Shown here in pieces: positions 1 through 12,296 of a DNA stretch of 64,000 nt (the first letter of the stretch is position 1; the number at the start of each line of letters is the position of its first letter). Origin of the DNA: Drechmeria coniospora (lineage: Eukaryota; Ascomycota; Sordariomycetes; Hypocreales; Ophiocordycipitaceae); NCBI RefSeq assembly GCF_001625195.1, contig NC_054389.1:1798001-1862000 (forward strand), given 5' to 3'. A model generated the notes under the pieces. The model saw only the letters and a program-made list of their open reading frames with translations. It searched no databases and was not told the origin of the DNA. The position numbers were made by a program, and so were the translations under genes.

Positions 1-577
1 GGGAGAAGATGCCGTAGGTGAGGAAGAAGCCGATGGAGGAGAGGGCCTCGGCCCACCAGGGGCGTCCGACGATGACGAGCTTGCAGTTGAAGGCGCGCAG
101 CCCCCTGTTGGAGATGGCAAACCAGCGGCGGGGCCAGCGGATGCCGCGGTCCCAGATGCCCGTGGCCCAGACGAGGGCGGCGGTGATGATGCCGCCCATG
201 AAGCAGACCTTTTGGGCGCCCTCGACGGCCCAGTAGATGGAGCCGCCGACGCCGCGGCCGTCCTCGCGGGGCGCAAAGTAGAGCTGGTAGCCGAAGACGA
301 GGACCCAGGCGGTGAGGAGGGCGAGGAAGAAGGTGTGGTGCCGCCGCCGGGCGCGGAGCTCGAGGAACTGGGCGCGCAGGGAGGCCTCGAGGATGAGGAG
401 GTTGAGGTATACCATCGACGGAGAGCTGGGCGTGTGATGGAGGGGGTCGCCCTGCTTGCCGGCCATGGGCTGCTGCTGCATCTGCATCTGCATCTGCATC
501 GGCGTCGCGCCCGCGAGGTTGTGGGCGGCGACGGGGACGGGCGCGCCCTTGACGATGGAGTCGAGGTCGTCGGCCAT
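1..577 (-). CDS. spo7: Spo7-like regulatory subunit of the Nem1-Spo7 phosphatase (5' part, runs off the window)
   Basis: The reverse strand reads openly from the ATG at 577 to the window edge, giving 192 residues without a stop. After a Gln/Met-rich N-terminus the protein has the Spo7 signature around residues 53-80 (SPSMVYLNLLILEASLRAQF followed by an Arg-rich stretch). Two clear membrane segments follow (about 81-101 and 117-140) and a third hydrophobic stretch starts near 177. Spo7 holds the phosphatase Nem1 at the ER/nuclear envelope; the pair dephosphorylates the lipin Pah1 and so switches phosphatidate toward diacylglycerol and storage lipid. The assignment rests on recognition of the conserved block and membrane topology. 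The 3' end lies outside the window. Confidence 0.88.
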   Translation of the reverse strand, partial: MADDLDSIVKGAPVPVAAHNLAGATPMQMQMQMQQQPMAGKQGDPLHHTPSSPSMVYLNLLILEASLRAQFLELRARRRHHTFFLALLTAWVLVFGYQLYFAPREDGRGVGGSIYWAVEGAQKVCFMGGIITAALVWATGIWDRGIRWPRRWFAISNRGLRAFNCKLVIVGRPWWAEALSSIGFFLTYGIFS

Positions 578-939
578 GCTGTCGCTTTGTCCCGCTCTCG
601 GATCGGCCCGTCGGTTCGGCGAGGCCTGAAGGAAGACGAGGGAGGTTGCCTGCCGAGCGGATGAGCCGAGCGGTTCCCTGCCCTTCCTCTCACCTACCCC
701 TTGAAGCGGTCGGGTACCGCTGCAGGGCCCGAGGCGCTTCGTGCGGCGGCGTGCGTTTGATCGAGATCAACCGAGCTCCGTCGCGGCAATGCTGTTCGGC
801 GAAGAGTCGGATATGCACGATTTGGTAGAGGTTGGTGTTGGTGTTGGTGTTGGCGGAGGAAGGGAAACTGTCACTAGCTCGATTGGACCATGGGGGGGCC
901 GAGTTCAGTGTTGCGGTGGTGTCCGAGTCAAGTACTCCG

Positions 940-2300
940 CGTACTTACTCCTCGTAATTATCGCTGGTTCCAGGTTCAATTGGTACCTACACGGGCGCCT
1001 TTTAGTACCTTGTAGGCCTGTGGTACGAGTTCTACTGCGACAGCGTACTCGGAACTGGTGGTCGACTGGTAGGAATGAGGACTGTAGGTTTTTTCACACG
1101 ATACAAAGCAGAGCACTGTACAAGTACTCGGTAAGTGCACCTATGTACGTCTACTTGCTGTACTCCGTAGGCTGTCATTATCGCTCTGACAAGAGGCAGC
1201 CGAATGGCACACTGGCCCAGTCCGAGGTTCTGGCACTCCATCAGTGGCGGGCACTGTATTGTACAGTACTAGGTACTAGGTAAGTACATGCGAACTTAAG
1301 TACAGTAGGCATTACAGTACATCCAACTAATGTACAGCATTTGTATGAGCACATGTACTGTACAATACGCAGTCCTGCAGTGCAAATTGGAAGTACTTAG
1401 TCCCTGTTGAAGCCCAGTACAGTACTCCGTACAGTACTTACATGTACTGAAGTGCATGCACCTACTTAATTACAAGGAGTTGTACTCCGTACTCCGTACA
1501 CCAACATTTATATGCAAGTACTGTACTTGGGTGTATGGAGTAATAATACTTGTGCACATGTACGCTCCTGTAAGTGGTCCCTGTTCTGTTCAGCTTGCCC
1601 CTCAAGCCTCCACTGCTCTTGCAGAGCCAATGGTAATAGAGGACCCCCGGAAGTTGTTGAGTTGAGTCGATTCAACGGTGGGGGACCGACCCGACTCGGG
1701 CTCTGCATGAGGGACCTCCAGGTAGTTAGTTGTACCAGTACCTACTCTGTACGGAGAACGGAGTTCGGAGTACACGCATTATTGTACAGTATGATTTGTA
1801 AGTAAGTTCGCCCAGGGGACCCCCAAGTACTTGTACACCGCACTAAATTCCATACATACTTAAGCACAGTACGGAGTAACAGAACAGAGTATGAAAGCAC
1901 CCAACGACCCAGGGTCATGTGTTCCCTGCTACAACTTGGTAATAGTACTTCCCGTACCTGCCTATGCTCCGTACACTGTACCTAAGTAGGTACACATGAG
2001 TATACTTGTGTACAGTACTTGAGTATTGTGTGTACTCCGTACCCGTACATGTAATCGGCCAACATGCAAGTACAGAGGACTCCGTCCTATGCCTACGTAC
2101 TGTACGCAAGCAAGTACATGTATGTACTCCGTACTGTACAGTACAATACACGTACCCCCAGGCCATGCCTCACCAAGTAATACTCCGTACTCCGTACCTG
2201 TACTCCGAATAGTACTGTAGAGTACTCCGTAACTTCTTGTCAACTCCGTACTTGTGCAGGTACTTGTACTTGTACAAGTATCTCAGGTCTCCTGCAGTTC
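940..2300. repeat. GTAC-palindrome island 1
   Basis: The segment is crowded with GTAC tetranucleotides embedded in short self-complementary words such as GTACTCCGTAC, GTACTGTAC, TACTTGTACAAGTA and ACATGTAC. Spacing is irregular, so this is not a simple tandem satellite. Open frames here encode only low-complexity Tyr/Val/Thr/Cys strings and are not genes. Confidence 0.8.
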
Positions 2301-2713
2301 GTTGGTACCTGCCTCGAACCTAACGGCCAGAGCAAGTCAAGGTCGAGCTCGTCCCAAACGTAAACCCGCCCTCGATCATTCCCATCACCATCGCCATCAC
2401 CATCACCTTGCATACTCACGTTATACAGCATTTGTGCGCCTCACGTCCGCTAGCCATTCATTCCCTCGCCGCCCCAGAAACTCCGCCCGATTGCGCTCGC
2501 TTCATCGCACTCGATCCAGCCCGTGCGTAGCGCCGGCTTCCGGGCAGACCCAACCTCCGAGCCCCAGCCTTAAGTCCGGATTCCGGGGCCGCCAGCAGGG
2601 CGCAGCCAAGTCGCACATAGCAAAGCTGGCCGACACGCACGGCTCGTTGTCGTCATCATCTGCATCTCGGCGGACTTTACTCGTGTCAGTTTCAGGGTGC
2701 TTGGGCGGTTTAC

Positions 2714-2719
2714 TATAAA
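2714..2719 (+). promoter_or_regulatory. TATA-like element upstream of the Cld1-like hydrolase
   Basis: A TATAAA lies 39 bp before the ATG at 2758 and 168 bp before the in-frame ATG at 2887. If it is the real TATA box, transcription would begin very close to the first ATG, so the second ATG is a serious alternative start. Confidence 0.35.
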
Positions 2720-2757
2720 CCCCCCAGCGCCCGCTCCCGAGCCTCGAGCCCCGGGCC

Positions 2758-4454
2758 ATGATCAAGACAGGTGTCGCTTCCGCCCTGCTGCAGCGAACTG
2801 CCTTTACCCTCGCCACAACCACCATCGCCACAACCGCCATCACCAACACGAACAGCGGCAGCAACGCCAACAACACGGCCGTCAAAATGCCCGCCTCCGA
2901 CGGCGCCGTTCGCGTCCAGCAACCGCCTGCCGCCAACGACGGCCCCCTCCAGCAGAAGCCCCAGGCGCCGCCGACGATATACTTTCCCCTGGGCTACAAG
3001 GAAGCCGCCTACCAATGGGTTCGTCGCAACCTCTCCCCCCGCCCCCGTGCCTGTATGTCCGTGTGGGTGCCTAGTTACTGACGCGGCGTCTGGGAATCCA
3101 GTGGACGAGCGTCACGCCTGCCATGGCCGAGCGCAAGGTCCTTTCCTTCATCCCCCACCTCCGCGAGGCCGTCGACAGCGTCACCGCCGCCTCCCCCGCC
3201 CCCGCCCCGGCCGACAACTCGATCAAGCCTGATCCCTTCGGCACCCGTGTCTGGCGCCGCTCCCTCGTCAAGCTCTCGGGAAAGAACCGGGCCCTCAACG
3301 AGGTGTGCGTCGAGCGTGTCGGCGAGGACGAGGACGAGACCCTCGTCATGGTTCACGGCTACGGCGCCGGCCTCGGCTTTTTCTACAAGAACCTCGAGCC
3401 CATCTCGCGCCTCCCGGGCCTCAAGCTCTACGCCCTCGACATGCTTGGCATGGGCAACTCGACCCGCCCACCCTTCAAGATCCGCGCCAAGGGGAAGGAG
3501 CAGCAGGTGATCGAGGCCGAGAACTTCTTCGTCGACGCCCTCGAGGAGTGGCGCAAGGCGAGGAAGATTGAGCGCTTCACCCTGCTCGGCCATTCGCTCG
3601 GCGGCTACCTCGCCGTCTCGTACGCCATCAAGTATCCCGGTCACCTGAAGAAGCTGATACTGGCCTCGCCCGTCGGCATCCCCGAGGACCCGTACGCCGT
3701 CAACGCCTCCATGCCCGATCCGAAGGAGTCGTCGACGCAGCAGGACGACTTCGCCCAAGACCAGCAAGCCCTCACCGAAACCAAAACCCCCCCAACGGCC
3801 GCTGCCTCAGTCGGCCGAACGGCGAAGGAGGCGACCCCGACTGCGCCGAGGCGGCCGCTGCCCAGCTGGCTTGTCTGGCTCTGGGACGCCAACGTCTCGC
3901 CATTTAGCATCGTTCGCCTCACCGGTCCGCTAGGGCCGCGCCTAATTTCCGGCTGGAGCTCGCGCCGCTTCAACCACCTCCCACCCAACGAGGCACAGGC
4001 CCTCCACGACTACTCCTTTTCCATCTTCAAGCAGAAGGGCAGCGGCGAATACGCGCTGGCCTACATCCTCGCCCCCGGTGCCTACGCTCGCCGGCCCGTC
4101 ATCAACCGCATTCACCACGTCGGCCGACAGACCCTGCCGGCCCCACCCGACGCCCTCCCGTCCGACGCCGCAGTCAAGGAAACCGGCATCCCCATCGTCT
4201 TCCTCTACGGCGAGAACGACTGGATGGACGTCGCCGGCGGGCTTGCCGCCGAGCAGAAGCTCAAGGACGCCAGGAGGCAGGCCCTGCTTGGTGCCACCGA
4301 CGAGCAGCGGCGCAATGAGGCCGGCAGCGCAAGGGTCACCGTCATCCCCAAGGCTGGTCACAACCTCCATCTCGACAACCCCGATGACTTCAACAGAATG
4401 GTCACTGAGGAGATGGAGGCAACCATGGCCGTCGAGAGGCGCCGCCCCAGATGA
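2758..4454 (+). CDS. Cld1/ABHD4-5-family alpha/beta hydrolase (cardiolipin-deacylase or lysophospholipid-acyltransferase type)
   Basis: Two exons, 2758-3018 and 3102-4454, encode 537 residues. The 83-bp intron uses a GTTCGT donor and a CCAG acceptor; this choice restores the family-typical AAYQWWTSVTP junction. The alpha/beta hydrolase fold is clear: nucleophile motif GHSLGG with Ser252, an acidic residue in the GENDWMD block, and a C-terminal HNLHLD (HX4D motif, His507). The last combination is the hallmark of the ABHD4/5 group that includes yeast Cld1, Ict1 and Ecm18. Cld1 removes acyl chains from mitochondrial cardiolipin. The N-terminal 40 residues are Ala/Thr-rich with few basic residues and no acidic ones, compatible with mitochondrial import. 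The start could instead be the ATG at 2887. It is convergent with the channel gene downstream. Confidence 0.88.
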
Positions 4455-5038
4455 GTCATTTCACAATTTCGACCCTGCTTTTTTCGGCGGCTGGACTGTG
4501 GATTGATGGAACGGAACGGAACGGAACCGGTGTTGCCGTTCAGCCGGCCGTGAGAGAGTGGAATCTTTCCATGGTGACCGGCTTGTAACCATCGTCATAA
4601 TGGAGGCAGCCATACAATTGGGCATCGAGCAAGGCGTTTTGGATACATGGATGGATAATGACATCGTTTGCCGCGCGGCAAGCATTTGTACAATCATCAT
4701 TGTTTAACATAGTTTTCAACCTGACATGAATCGGACGAGATCATAAACGGCAGTTGGCATTATGACTCGATACGCGACGCAGAGCTACTTGGGGTATTCT
4801 GAATGTGAGCAAATCGTAGCAAGGCCGACTCGTACACGGCAAAATGCAGCAAGAATCCATTACGCGCACACTTTCCTCCTTGTCCCGTTGTCGATACTCT
4901 CTCTTGCATGCAATCCATGTGTGACGCAGCCAGTGCTGTCGTTTCCGTGCCTCAACTCCTCGCTGAAGACGCCATCGGGCTTGAACCCAAGCGATGCAAT
5001 AAAAAAACAAATACTCGAAATCGAAGCGAGAGCCTCTC
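4455..5038. other. Short convergent intergenic region (3' UTRs)
   Basis: This 584-bp gap lies between two convergent genes. It should contain both 3' untranslated regions; I see no further gene, repeat or RNA. Confidence 0.6.
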
Positions 5039-8000
5039 TCAGAGATTGATGATGTCCACCTCGGAAAAGTCGGGAGGATTCTGGCCGTAGACGACGCGCA
5101 CCTTGCTGTCGAGGGCCGTACCCTCGTTGCTGATCCAAATGTGCTTGCTGTAGTTGTGCGTTCTGCGAATCTCGTCCTCGCTGATGCCCAAGTCGTCCCG
5201 AGGTATCCAGACCGTCGGCCGCCGGGCGCGCAGAGCATAGTGCTGAAAGGCGTGCTTCGTCAGCACGTCTCGCTCCGCGGGCGTCAGGTCCTCGATGTCG
5301 TCGTGGATGCCCCCGTACAGGGCGTCGCCGATGGCTCGCTGCGCCTCCAGATCCTTCTGGCGCTGCTGCCTTCGGTACTGGGTCGCTCTGGAATGATCCG
5401 TCATCTCCTTGAGCCTGCGAAGTTGGTTTCCGCCGCCGCTCTTGGCCCAGTGGCCGACCTGCTTGACGTGTTCCCGAAGCTGGCTCCCTTGCCTCCGGGG
5501 GCCCAGCGGCCCTAGCTCGTCGTCCATCTCGTCTTCCGGCAGGCGAGTCGGCGTCTCGACGGTACCATCGAAGACTTCGCCATAGTCGCCGCAAGAGGAC
5601 TGGTCTCCGACGAGACCGAACCGAGCATCCTGGGCCCGCTGGAAGGCCTCATCTCGCAGCACCGCCTCATCCTCGAACGTGATGGGCAGGTTCCGGAACA
5701 GGGGCGAAAAGGATACGTTGAGGAGGATTTGGAAAATGGCGGTGAACATCAGGACCACTATCATGATGATACCATGCGTCGTGCACGTGCGTTTCTCCTC
5801 CGTGTCCTCGACGAGGAAGAACATGCCGGCCATGCAGAGTTCCATAAAGTATAATCCTGTAAAGGTCTGGTTGATGGCTCGCGGGTACAGGACGCCGCCG
5901 GTGTCGAGCTCAAACCTGTTGACGTAGAGCATCGCATACCTCTGGGCGAGCCACAGCAAACTAAACGTGATGATGGCGAATACCGAGATCAAAGGTGAGA
6001 TGACGCAGTAAACGAGGCCGATGCAGGCAAAATTGGTATAGACGGGAAAGAAGGAGCCCCAGCTGATCTGCGCGAGCGTCGTGTTCCGCGTCCACTTGCT
6101 GCGGGCGGTGCTGTCGAACATTGGGGCGAGGATGAACCAGGTCGCCAGGGCGACGATCTGCAAGAGGGTGCCGGAGCTGGTCGAGAGGGCCTGGAGGATC
6201 ATGTAGGAGAAGAAGTAGTTGGCGGCGCGGGGGAGGTTACTGGCGAGGAGGTCGAGGACGGACTCGAGGGACTGGAGCTTCTTGATGTTTCCCACCAAGT
6301 CCGTCAGGGAGGCGGCGAAGAAGGAGGCGATGGAGACGATGAGGAAGACTTGGACGAAGAGGAAAACAAAGTAGAAGCGTTGAACAAACTCGCTCTTCTG
6401 CGCACCCGTCTTTGCGCCCTTGAAGCCGGCCAAGAGGTTGAGGATGATGGGCACGAGGACGAGCAGGAGACTGAGTGTGGCGGCCGGCAAGATACCGGCG
6501 ATGATCTTGACGAGCGACCCGACCATCTTGTTTTCCCTCAGGTAGCTTAGCCAACTGGCATCGGCGATCAGCTTGTCGAGCTGGCCGAGGGCCGCAGTCC
6601 AGGCGACGGGGATGGCCCAGAGGAAGATCATGGCGATGACGGTGCCGACGACGATGAAGGAGCGGACCCACTCCTGCCACCAGTTGAGCGCCATGTTCTC
6701 CCATATGATATCCCGAGGGGAGATCTCGTTCATGCGGGGGAACATCTGGCGCGGCAGATGATGGACGACGCTTTGGCAGGCCATGTGGGCGGCCACCTGG
6801 TGGTTGAACTGGACAAAGGCCGAGGGTATGAGCGGGAAACGCTCGGGGTGCTTCTGGTCCTCCTCAATCTCCAGGTTCAGCCGGGCAAGCTCCTGGCGAC
6901 ACCAATAAATCGTGTCCACCTTCTTGCTGATCAAGGGGAGGCCGAACAACCAGCCGACACCGAAGAGCGGCAGGTGGTGCGTCGGCCGGTCCCTCTTCTT
7001 CAGATACTTTGCCCACACTGCGCCATCGTCCCCGTTTTTGTCCCCGGCGTGGTCAGGGTTGCGGGCCGATGGATATTCGATTTCTTCCTCGTCCTCGCCG
7101 TCGCCGCCGACAAAGGGGATGACGCTCTTGATCTGCTGCCAAGGCGTTTGCGGCCCCTCGGCTCGTTTCGTTTTCAACTCCTCGGGGGCGGCGCCTTGGG
7201 GAATGGGAGAGGCGTAGCCACCGGCAGGGGGTTTCCAGAATTGCCAAAAGCTCGGCCGACCGGGGAGAATCATGTCGTCGGCGTCGTGGGTCGGCCGGAC
7301 CGTGTTTCCACCCGTCGGCGTGCGCGTACCATTCCGCTGCTTGGCCGCGGACGCGGCGCAGTCGGAAGCAGACGAGGCCGAGGCAGGCGACGAGCGGGGG
7401 GTGGTACGAGCTTCCGACGAGTCGGCCTGCGGCGACAGCGGCGAGGCATGCCTCTCGTCAAACGTGCAGGCGCGTGCCGCATCGGCCCTGCGTTCGACCA
7501 TGGGACCGGCGCCCGAGAAGCCATGGGCCGTTCCCCGCGTGCCGTGGACTTCGGTGCCGGCCTTGGTGGCAACCCCTCTCAGCCCCCGGCCGACCTTGGA
7601 CAGGGGGTTGATGACGGAGCGGGAGTGGAAGACGCCGGTGCGCCTATTCTCTTGGGGTGGGTCTTGCGCAGCGGCCGTCGAGTCTCGCATGCTATCGCGG
7701 ACGGTGTGCGGGACGCTGTGCGTGTTTCCGGCGTCGGTTCCCTCGCCGCTGTTGGCCATGCGTTGGGCTTCGGCATCCTCCTGGGCGTCGCGGGCCGTCT
7801 TTTCCTCCTTGGTGAGCGCCGCGTCCTTCAACTTCCTGCGGCTCTTCTTCTCCTCGGCGTTCCTCCGCTTCAGCTGGGCCCGCTTCGCCGCCTTTATGAG
7901 GTCCGTCTCGGCCGACTCGAGCTTCGCGTGCACGCCACGACGGTCGGAGATCTTGTCGAGCAGCTTGGTGAGATCGCGGTTGAGCCAAATGTTCCGGACG

Positions 8001-8851
8001 CCGCCAGGGAAGACGTCGAAGAGGCCGGCGAGGGCGTCCTTGCTGAGCCACTTTTTCGGTATGGAGGTGACGAGGACGGTGGTGGCCGAGGCTCGAAGGC
8101 GATGCTCGGCGCTGGTGAGGTAGTCCTGTCGAACCTTGATGTAGACGCGAAGCTCGAAGAAGAAGACGGTGCAGACCCAGATGACGACGAGGATGCCCAT
8201 GACGAGGTGGGCCGTGTAGCGACTCGTGTGTTGCTTGCTCACATTCTGCCAGGCAAGGGTGTCGAGGCCCGTGATGTTGGCATTGCTTCGTTCGCTGTCC
8301 TTGACGTCGACATGCTGGCCCTGGCCGTCGATGTAGTTGAGCGGGATGAGGATGGGCAAGACGACGGCGCAGATGGGGAGAAAGATGACCAGCAGGGTTT
8401 TGAGGTAGCGGAGGAAGAAGTAGGCGTCGAGGCCGCACTTGTTGATGAGGTCGCGGTCGCTGTAGTTGACGAGGGACCAGATCATGGCCACGGTGTTTCT
8501 CGACGGTGGCGCCGTCCGCTCTCGCTCAGGCACCAGATACGTCTTTGGTTTGCTTCACGGGGTCAGCTGGTGGGGGTTTCGCCGAGGGCCTCGGGCAAGC
8601 GGGCGGCATGATACGTACAATACGCGAGCTAGCTTATTACGCAGCAGGACGAAGAGGGTAATCTGGGCCGCAAAGATGGCCAGGGCGACACCTATCGCCG
8701 AGAGGAAGCTGACGATGCCGATGCCCTGGGCACTCTGGCCTGACCCGCCCTGGCTGGGACCGACGGCCTGGGCCGTTTGCCTCGGCACCAGGATGGGGAA
8801 CGAGGCGGCATCGACAATCTTGGCAAGGGAATCAACACTTGAGCCGACCAT
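5039..8851 (-). CDS. Csc1/Rsn1/Phm7-family (OSCA/TMEM63-type) membrane channel
   Basis: Exon 1 is 8851-8619 and exon 2 is 8552-5039, joined across a 66-bp intron (GTACGT donor, GAAG acceptor); the product is about 1248 residues. This acceptor rather than a nearer AG restores the conserved KPKTYLVPERERT block. Order of parts: late-exocyst-type N-terminal membrane domain, a long cytosolic loop enriched in charged residues (PHM7_cyt region), the 7TM channel core, and the extracellular PHM7_ext tail near the C-terminus (RPTVWIPRDDLGISEDEIRR). Plant OSCA and yeast Csc1 members open under osmotic or mechanical stress and pass cations including calcium; yeast Rsn1 and Phm7 are less well defined. The cytosolic loop is unusually long with low-complexity inserts. 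Ion selectivity cannot be read from sequence. Confidence 0.92.
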
Positions 8852-11800
8852 GGCGGCGGCCTCGAGGCAACGATGCACTCGATGCTGCCCAGCGAGAAAT
8901 CCGAGAGGCAGCAAGGGCAGTGAGGTGATCTCCGGGGGGGGGACGAGAAGAAGCGGAAGTGGTGCCCTCACGGGGCGAGGAAAGGAGGAGGAAGATAGGA
9001 GGATATAAGAGATGCCAAGAGTGAAGATGAGAATAGGAACTCTTGAAGAGCAGCGAGCGCGCGTAGGCTTCGAATCGAGGTCAAGGGAATGAATCTACCA
9101 TAGGACGGGCTGTCGTCGAGGGAAGGTGAAGCGGCGACGAGGGACGAGGTAGGTAAAGATGGGACGATGGGCATGGGCCGTCAATCAAAGAGGATAGATG
9201 AGATGGAGAGGGGCCAGGAAATGAAAGATGAACAAAGGAGGGATGGTTTTTTTCGAGCACATGTTCTACTTTTGACAATTTTTGCTTCACTCACACGCCC
9301 AGGCAGGCGAGCTCGGTCGGCCGACAGCGCTATGCACGCTCAAAGCTTGGAAGTGGGCAGGAGCGTCATGATTGGCGCCTGCTTCGTTTCAACGAAGCGT
9401 CTGCCGGCGGTGACATAGGAGGCTTCACTGGGCGGCCCGTCGAGGGACGAAGACGCCAACAGGGGCGCCGGTGGGGGCAGGCGCATGCATGATGCACCAA
9501 GATGACGCCGCCGTAGGCGTCTGCGCGATGCGATTCGTTACAGGCTCGACCGATCTGGGGAGGATCTTCAGCGTAGCACGAGGACGGAGTATCAATTCCA
9601 TACTACTTCGTTCCATGTACGACAGCACACCAGCACGAGGTGCGATGAAATTTTCGTCACAGTAGATACGTGTGCACAACGAATCATGGCGCGAACTCTT
9701 GGTGCCAGCGAGTGCGATTATCTGGCCAAGTACTGTATGGCACAAGTACAGTACTTACAGTACAGTACTGGGAGGGGCAAGTCTTCGTCATTATTCCTGG
9801 AATGCAATTAAGACTCCGTACTTGTACGACCCAATTTAGTAGTTGATATTACGAACCACTCGCAGCAAACATGTGTCGAAGTGCCGCACCCTTGGCGATA
9901 TACGTACGGAGTACGGAGTACGGGGTATGGAGTACTGTACAGGTACAAGTACTTACACCTACAGTACTGTGCATGTGCTTCACCCTCGACAGTCCCATAT
10001 TACTGTACTCACGAGAAGGCTCGTTCACATACATGGATGCATCCTCTTGGCACCACATGCACTCCGCAGGGTAGAGCGGGTTGGAGGATATCGAACGTAC
10101 CGAGCGAGCGCTCGCTTGCCTTGCGAAAGGTATATCGTTTGACAATCCAATGAGCGACGGAGGGCGGCGACGGTAAATTACAACTACAGTGTACAACTAC
10201 ATGCGACTTGGCGCCGTGGACGAGCGGCTAGACATTAGGGGTAATCTCCGCCACGCCGGCGGCGACCCAGTCGTGTTAGCGCTTTGTGCCTGACTATTAC
10301 TGGCCCAAGTGCTATCTTAGTAGCGTAGTCGCACAATGGACACGCATAGTACGAGGCAATCTTCACACCATTGTCTGGGATCTCTATGCAAGCGCCTGCT
10401 TCCCTTTGTGACCGGCCTCGAACGAACTCCCAACACGAACTTGCACGTTGTTGTATGGAACAACTACGAATCAGTCAGTATGTGCTCCAGTCACGAATAC
10501 ACTTGAACATAAAATCAGTGATCCCGCGTATTCATGTAGTGCCAGTGTGCATAATACTGTACGTGCAGGAAAATATGGTGTGAAGGAAAGTGACTTTCAG
10601 AAGGATGACTTTTTCCCCTCCACTGTGCATGTATGGAGCACAAGTACTAGGTTGTACAACTACCTGCAACTACAGCACAGTATTACTTGTGCTCCGTACT
10701 CCGTACTTGATCAATAGTGCTTTAGTGCTTGCATGTACGGATTAAGTACTAGGTACGGAGTACTAGGTAGGTACCTAGTAGTGATTAATACCAAGTACTA
10801 GTATTTGTACGAGTACGCTCGCTCGGCCTGCGCTCAGTGTCATGTTTTCCGCCAGCGCATTCGCCGTCGGTCGTGGAAGCAAAGTCCGGGAGCAGGCAGA
10901 GGATGCACACACATACTGTGCACCGCACGCAGACGTGCAAGCGTTTGTTTCATCGGACGGCGATGACGCCCCTTGCTTGTTGGCTTTTGCACCGTTTTTG
11001 CCGTCCTGTGCTCCATCAAGATGATCAATTTTAAACCGTCGTCCACAAGCGCCTTGACGTTACTGCTGTACCGTTCTGCACAGGTGCTCAAGTAATACCT
11101 AGTACTGTGCTCGGGATGGGATGGGACATTGCATCCTTTCATTTTCTAGCCCATTTGTTTGGTCTCCTGCGGCATTCAATTATCCAGCCCCTCAAGGCCG
11201 ACGCGCCACAAATCGGCTCATGATTCGATGTTCATTCCGAGCCCGTTCCCGAGACCTCTCCAAATCCTCGGTTCGTCGCAATCAAGCCCTAGACCCCCCT
11301 CTACTCGGGCCCGGTGGGTGACATGTCATGTTGCAGGGGTGCTCGTGACGATGAAACGCGACTGCAACTTCGAGCACGACTCTCGACGGAATCCGACTGC
11401 TCGGTGCAAGCCAGGCATTCATGGCTGAATCGCCACGGCCATCGTGCGGGTTATTCTCTTGCACACCGATCCTGTCGACCCATGGACCGACCTTTGCCGC
11501 CGGCACTCTCTTATCCGTCCCAACTCGCCTGCTTCCCGACGTGCTGCATCCTCGATCTAGTCAACGATGCTTACCAAGAATTACGAATCATGGTCAGTCA
11601 CTGCAGTAATTTCGTGTGAGGTTGAACGCACGACGGCGAGCAAACGTCGCAAGGTGTGAACTGGGTGCAAGCCACATGCCCTGGCACGGCGAAGGAAACC
11701 ACTGGCAAGCAGGCGCACGTGAATGCCGTGAACTAGTCATGGACATGGCCAAGAGCCTAAGGGATGGAGAAACGTCCTGATCCTGCTTGCTCTCGTTCGT

Positions 11801-12296
11801 CCTTGGCCAGGTTGAGACAGCTACGGACGCATGACAAAGTACCGGTGTCGTTACGTGCACACGCTTACATGTATTTCTTTGACCCTTGGTGCTCCTGTGC
11901 TCCTGTTTCTCCTCAGTTCTTTGGGACAGCCACGGACGGCATGATGCAGTGCCAGTACATTTACTATATGGGTACATATACATATACATATCTATTGGCA
12001 CGACTGGTCAAAAGCGCATACGGCGAAAAATGGAACGAAAAAAACAAACCATCCAGCATTCCAGTCGCGGGACCTAAGTATAGATGTACATCAACCCTTA
12101 ACGCCCAATCAAATATATGTCGCCCAAATCGTGTCTCGGCCGTCCAACTCAACGGCCGACCATGCAGCCAGACTCATGGCAAGTTGTTCGATGCCATCTT
12201 TGGCATAAAGCAAAAAGTGTTCCTGGTCGTAGCCAAGTCAGCCATGGTCGGCAAGCCTCGCCCAACGGAGATTCCGCACTCACCATCGACCACGGC
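8852..12296. other. Gene-free 3.4-kb intergenic region
   Basis: This is the upstream region of the channel gene plus the downstream region of the CYSTM gene. I find no frame with coding bias, no tRNA and no transposon protein. It contains GTAC-rich stretches (about 9725-10010 and 10555-10830), listed separately. Confidence 0.55.
9725..10830. repeat. GTAC-palindrome island 2 (discontinuous)
   Basis: Dense GTAC words occur at 9725-10010 (for example ACGGAGTACGGAGTACGG near 9905) and again at 10555-10830 (CTCCGTACTCCGTACTTG near 10690). About 540 bp of ordinary sequence separates the two blocks. Confidence 0.75.

Larger units (their letters stand above)
578..2757. other. Intergenic region between divergent spo7 and the hydrolase gene
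   Basis: This 2.2 kb stretch separates two divergently transcribed genes, so it should hold both promoters. Its middle (about 940-2300) is a GTAC-palindrome island listed separately. The rest shows no coding frame with the codon bias of the neighbours. A TATAAA at 2714-2719 precedes the hydrolase gene. Confidence 0.6.

Noticed and set aside
1915..2243. Short ORFs rich in Tyr, Cys, Val and Thr in the GTAC islands
   Set aside because: They arise from repeated GTAC/TACTCCGTA words on either strand and recur in every island.
3075..3767. 230-codon minus-strand ORF in the hydrolase gene
   Set aside because: Shadow frame of the Cld1-like hydrolase, whose catalytic motifs are on the plus strand.
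6758..8611. 617-codon plus-strand ORF opposite the Csc1/Rsn1-type channel
   Set aside because: Antisense shadow of a recognised channel gene.
10200..10320. Possible structured RNA near GGACGAGCGGCTAGAC
   Set aside because: It has a D-arm-like start but no B box or closing acceptor stem.
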